Shown here: positions 13,581 through 15,939 of the stretch, piece by piece | Numbering within the stretch: the first letter of the stretch is position 1 | Layout: each line of letters begins with the position of its first letter | NCBI GenBank assembly: GCA_934524965.1 | Contig: CAKSYU010000039.1 | Coordinates: forward strand, 1-15,939 | Length of the DNA: 15,939 nt | Reading direction: 5' to 3' | Source: an uncultured Angelakisella sp. | GTDB taxonomy: Bacteria; Bacillota; Clostridia; Oscillospirales; Ruminococcaceae | Notes under the pieces: generated by a model | Database searches by the model: none | The model's input: only the letters and a program-made list of their open reading frames with translations | Told to the model about the DNA's origin: nothing | Position numbers and translations under genes: made by a program

Positions 13581-15842
13581 ATGGAAAGAAAAGAATTTGC
13601 AGCAAAGCTGCTGGGCAATTCATTTGACGATACATGGCGCGGCAAAGCGATCGACGCCATAGTGAAAACCGGAAAAGCGGAGCGCTGTGATCCAAAGCGC
13701 TCGCCGGAATACCGACCGCCGGAGCAGCGGCAGCCGCGCCCCGGCGAAAAATGCTGGACGACCACCTGCTTTTCCTGCCATTCCACCTGCGAGGCGCTGG
13801 TATATACCGATGAAAAGACTGGAAAGGTGCTGCGGTGCGAGGGCGACCCGGAAAGCCCGCAGACCCATGGCAGACTGTGCGCAAAGGGACTGGCTTCACC
13901 GGATCTTTGCTATAACCCCAACCGTGTGAATTACCCCATGAAGCGCGTGGGGGCGCGCGGAGAGGGACGCTTTGAGCGGATCTCCTGGGAGGAGGCGCTG
14001 GATACCGTTGCCCAAAAGCTGACTGAGTACAAGGAAAAGCTGGGACCGGAGGGAGTGGCGATCCTGGAGGGAACGAGGCGCGGCTGGAGCCGTGTGTACA
14101 GCCGGTTTGCCAATGTATTCGGGACCCCCAATAACGGCGCCGCGGGCTGGGCACAGTGCCTTTGGCCGCGACTGATCGACTGCAACCTGACCTTCGGACC
14201 GGGATCGCAGTATGCCGAGAGCTTTGACCTGCCCAATGCTGATGTGATCCTGTGCTGGGGCATCAACCCGCCTATGACATGGGGCGTGCGCGCCGGCGAT
14301 ATTATGGACGCCCGCCAGCGCGGTGCGGTGCTCATCTGTGTGGACCCGTTCCTTTCGGAAACCGCAGCCAAGGCAGACCTTTGGCTGCAGGTGCGTCCGG
14401 ACAGCGATACTGCTCTCGCATTGGGAATGATCCATATTATCATTGAGGAAAAGCTTTACGACCATGCCTTTGTGGAGGAATGGACCTACGGCTTTGAGGA
14501 ACTGCGGGCAAGCGTAAAGGAATACACACCGGAATGGACTTCCCAAAAAACGGGCATAGATAAGGAACTTATCCTGAAAGCGACGCGGCTTTATGCCGGT
14601 GCGTGTGCCGCCAGCCTGATCCGCTGTCTGGCGGTAGATCAGCAGCACGACAGTATGGAGTGTACCCGCGCGATCTCTATCCTTATCAGCATCACCGGAA
14701 ATATCGGTAAGCCCGGCAGCAATATTGTCGGCAGCAGCCGAGGAGAGATCAGCCAAAACACATTGGACTTTGTTCGTGCTTCCGCACTTCCGCAAGAGGT
14801 GCAGAAAAAGCGCTGCGGTTACGAGGAGTTCCCGCTGCTGACGCAGGAGCTTTCTCCGGTGCCAACCGCCCATATGCCTACCCTTTGGCAGCAGGTGCTC
14901 AGCAGTGACCCTTACCCTATTCGCTGTGCACTGATTTTCGGTTCCAACGCACTGGTCAGCTATACCAATAGCGACCTGGTGGAAAAGGCGATCCGCTCGC
15001 TGGATTTCCTTGCCGTCTGCGATATTTTTATGACACCGACCGCCAAAATGGCGGATATTGTGCTGCCGGCTTCCAGTTGGCTGGAGCGCAATAATGTAAT
15101 AAGCTCGTTCCAGACGGATAACTGCCATACGCTGATCCAGCAGAAGATCACCGAGATCGCGGAGGCGCGCAACGATGTGGATATCATCTGCGACCTGGCG
15201 CGCCGTTTGGGGCTGGAAAAGGAATTTTGGAAGGATCATCTGGAGCTTTATGATTACATGCTGGCTCCGGCGGGAGAAACCTTTGAAAGTGCCAAAGGAA
15301 AGCGCCGCCTGTACGCACCGCTGCAGTATGAGCTGTATAAAAAGAAAGGCTTTAAGACACCATCCGGCAAAATTGAGCTGTATTCACAACGGGCGGAGCA
15401 GAAGGGCTGCATGCCGCTGCCAGTCTATACACCATCGTTTGAGGGCGCTGATGTAACGCCGGAGCTTTTCCAAAAGTATCCGCTGCTGATGACAACGGGA
15501 CGGCATGAAAGCGCCTACCGTATTTCGGAAAACCGCACCAACCCCTACCTGCTGGAACTGGCGCCCCACGCTTTTTTGGATATCCACCCCAAAACCGCCG
15601 AGAGACTGGGAATCCATGATGGGCAAAAGGTGCTGGTGGAAACCAGAGCCGGAAAAGCCTATGCCTATGCCCGCTTTACGATGGGGCTGCGGGAAGATGT
15701 AGTGCAGGGGATCTCCGGCTGGTGGGAGGAATATAACATCAATAAAACGGTGAGCTGGGGACAATACGCCGCAGGCGTGGGAACAGTGTGCGACCGAGGC
15801 TACCTGTGCAGGGTACGACCGGTCAAGGAGGAAGAAGCATGA
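13581..15842 (+). CDS. Molybdopterin oxidoreductase catalytic subunit, cytoplasmic
   Basis: This is a DMSO-reductase-superfamily Mo/W-bis-pyranopterin enzyme of 753 residues. An N-terminal lead-in (1-55) is followed by a [4Fe-4S] site C63-x2-C66-x3-C70...C100 (GRLCAKG), then the pterin domains (RISWEEAL, EGTRRGWSR, LCWGINPPMTWG, VDPFLSETAAKAD). Cys193 in GWAQCLWP is at the usual position of the protein ligand to the metal. Further on come GNIGKPGSN, FMTPTAKMADIVLPASSWLE and the C-terminal pterin-binding domain (TTGRHES, LDIHPKTAERLGIHDGQ). There is no twin-arginine signal, so it acts in the cytoplasm, as do pyrogallol transhydroxylase and acetylene hydratase rather than respiratory reductases. 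GAGG (13571-13574) favours the ATG at 13581 over the GTG at 13569. It overlaps the Fe-S subunit gene by four bases. The substrate cannot be told. Confidence 0.92.
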   Translation: MERKEFAAKLLGNSFDDTWRGKAIDAIVKTGKAERCDPKRSPEYRPPEQRQPRPGEKCWTTTCFSCHSTCEALVYTDEKTGKVLRCEGDPESPQTHGRLCAKGLASPDLCYNPNRVNYPMKRVGARGEGRFERISWEEALDTVAQKLTEYKEKLGPEGVAILEGTRRGWSRVYSRFANVFGTPNNGAAGWAQCLWPRLIDCNLTFGPGSQYAESFDLPNADVILCWGINPPMTWGVRAGDIMDARQRGAVLICVDPFLSETAAKADLWLQVRPDSDTALALGMIHIIIEEKLYDHAFVEEWTYGFEELRASVKEYTPEWTSQKTGIDKELILKATRLYAGACAASLIRCLAVDQQHDSMECTRAISILISITGNIGKPGSNIVGSSRGEISQNTLDFVRASALPQEVQKKRCGYEEFPLLTQELSPVPTAHMPTLWQQVLSSDPYPIRCALIFGSNALVSYTNSDLVEKAIRSLDFLAVCDIFMTPTAKMADIVLPASSWLERNNVISSFQTDNCHTLIQQKITEIAEARNDVDIICDLARRLGLEKEFWKDHLELYDYMLAPAGETFESAKGKRRLYAPLQYELYKKKGFKTPSGKIELYSQRAEQKGCMPLPVYTPSFEGADVTPELFQKYPLLMTTGRHESAYRISENRTNPYLLELAPHAFLDIHPKTAERLGIHDGQKVLVETRAGKAYAYARFTMGLREDVVQGISGWWEEYNINKTVSWGQYAAGVGTVCDRGYLCRVRPVKEEEA

Positions 15843-15939
15843 ATGGGCAAAAGATGTTTATGATCGTGGATATTGACCGGTGCTGGGGCTGTAAAGCGTG
15901 CCAAGTGGCGTGCAAGCGGGAGCACGGGCTTGCCTCGGA
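15839..15939 (+). CDS. 4Fe-4S ferredoxin-type subunit of the molybdoenzyme (partial)
   Basis: Only the first 33 codons are present. They read through MFMIVDIDRC and then C15-W-G-C18-K-A-C21-Q-V-A-C25-K-R-E-H, a C-x2-C-x2-C-x3-C cluster motif typical of DmsB/PsrB/NrfC-type electron-transfer subunits, which normally hold four [4Fe-4S] clusters. The start codon overlaps the stop of the catalytic gene (ATGA, 15839-15842) and GGAGGAAG lies just upstream, so the two are translationally coupled and should form a stoichiometric complex. It would pass electrons between the Mo/W centre and a cytoplasmic or membrane partner. Whether a membrane anchor (DmsC/NrfD type) follows is the key unknown beyond the window edge. 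Confidence 0.93.
   Translation, partial: MNGQKMFMIVDIDRCWGCKACQVACKREHGLAS

Noticed and set aside
1..15939. CRISPR array, tRNA, rRNA, insertion sequence, phage or toxin-antitoxin genes
   Set aside because: Looked for on both strands; no regular spacer-repeat array, tRNA-like fold with CCA end, transposase motif or paired small toxin genes was found. The cloverleaf at 297-406 has stems and triloops unlike a tRNA.

Overview
The window reads as chromosomal DNA of an anaerobic, spore-forming, GC-rich Firmicute, most likely of the Oscillospiraceae type. That assignment is inferred from gene content (a SpoIIR homologue, a clustered pgk-tpiA-gpmI glycolytic run, TAXI-type TRAP transport, DMSO-reductase-family molybdoenzyme), from strong AGGAGG-like ribosome sites and from base composition. 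No rRNA, tRNA, CRISPR array, insertion sequence or phage gene was seen.

Left part (1-4157), housekeeping: the 3' end of pgk, then tpiA and gpmI, all rightward, closed by a clear terminator at 2797-2837. The pgk-tpiA gap holds a remarkable GC-rich element that can fold into a cloverleaf-like four-way junction (297-406). A simpler relative with the same 14-base arm sits behind gpmI (2871-2916). Then come spoIIR (forespore signal for sigma-E activation) and a convergent MerR-family regulator with its own promoter and a palindromic operator candidate.

Right part (4360-15939), accessory metabolism: a TAXI-family TRAP solute-binding lipoprotein; a DRE-TIM (LeuA/NifV-like) metallolyase; a 57-residue Cys-rich protein; a LysR regulator; a leftward PuuE/polysaccharide-deacetylase-fold hydrolase; an FCD-type GntR regulator; the fused DctQM TRAP permease that should pair with the TAXI protein; a leftward AEC-family permease; and a cytoplasmic molybdopterin oxidoreductase overlapping (ATGA) a four-cluster-type Fe-S subunit that runs off the end.

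Taken together, the right part looks like an uncharacterised organic-acid (carboxylate or imide-like) uptake and conversion locus. TAXI-TRAP and AEC proteins move carboxylates, FCD-GntR and LysR proteins usually sense small organic acids, and three enzymes (C-C lyase/synthase fold, C-N hydrolase fold, Mo/W redox or hydratase fold) could act in sequence. The substrate cannot be read from the sequence. Two of the enzymes lack family-defining catalytic residues: the lyase lacks the His of the SGIH motif, and the deacetylase-fold protein lacks the NodB Asp and second His. They are therefore unlikely to do the textbook reactions. Promoters with near-consensus boxes precede most transcription units, and several carry palindromes or direct repeats over the -10 box, suggesting specific local regulation. 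A structured, promoter-to-terminator intergenic stretch (about 12185-12389) is a candidate small RNA or structured 3' UTR.
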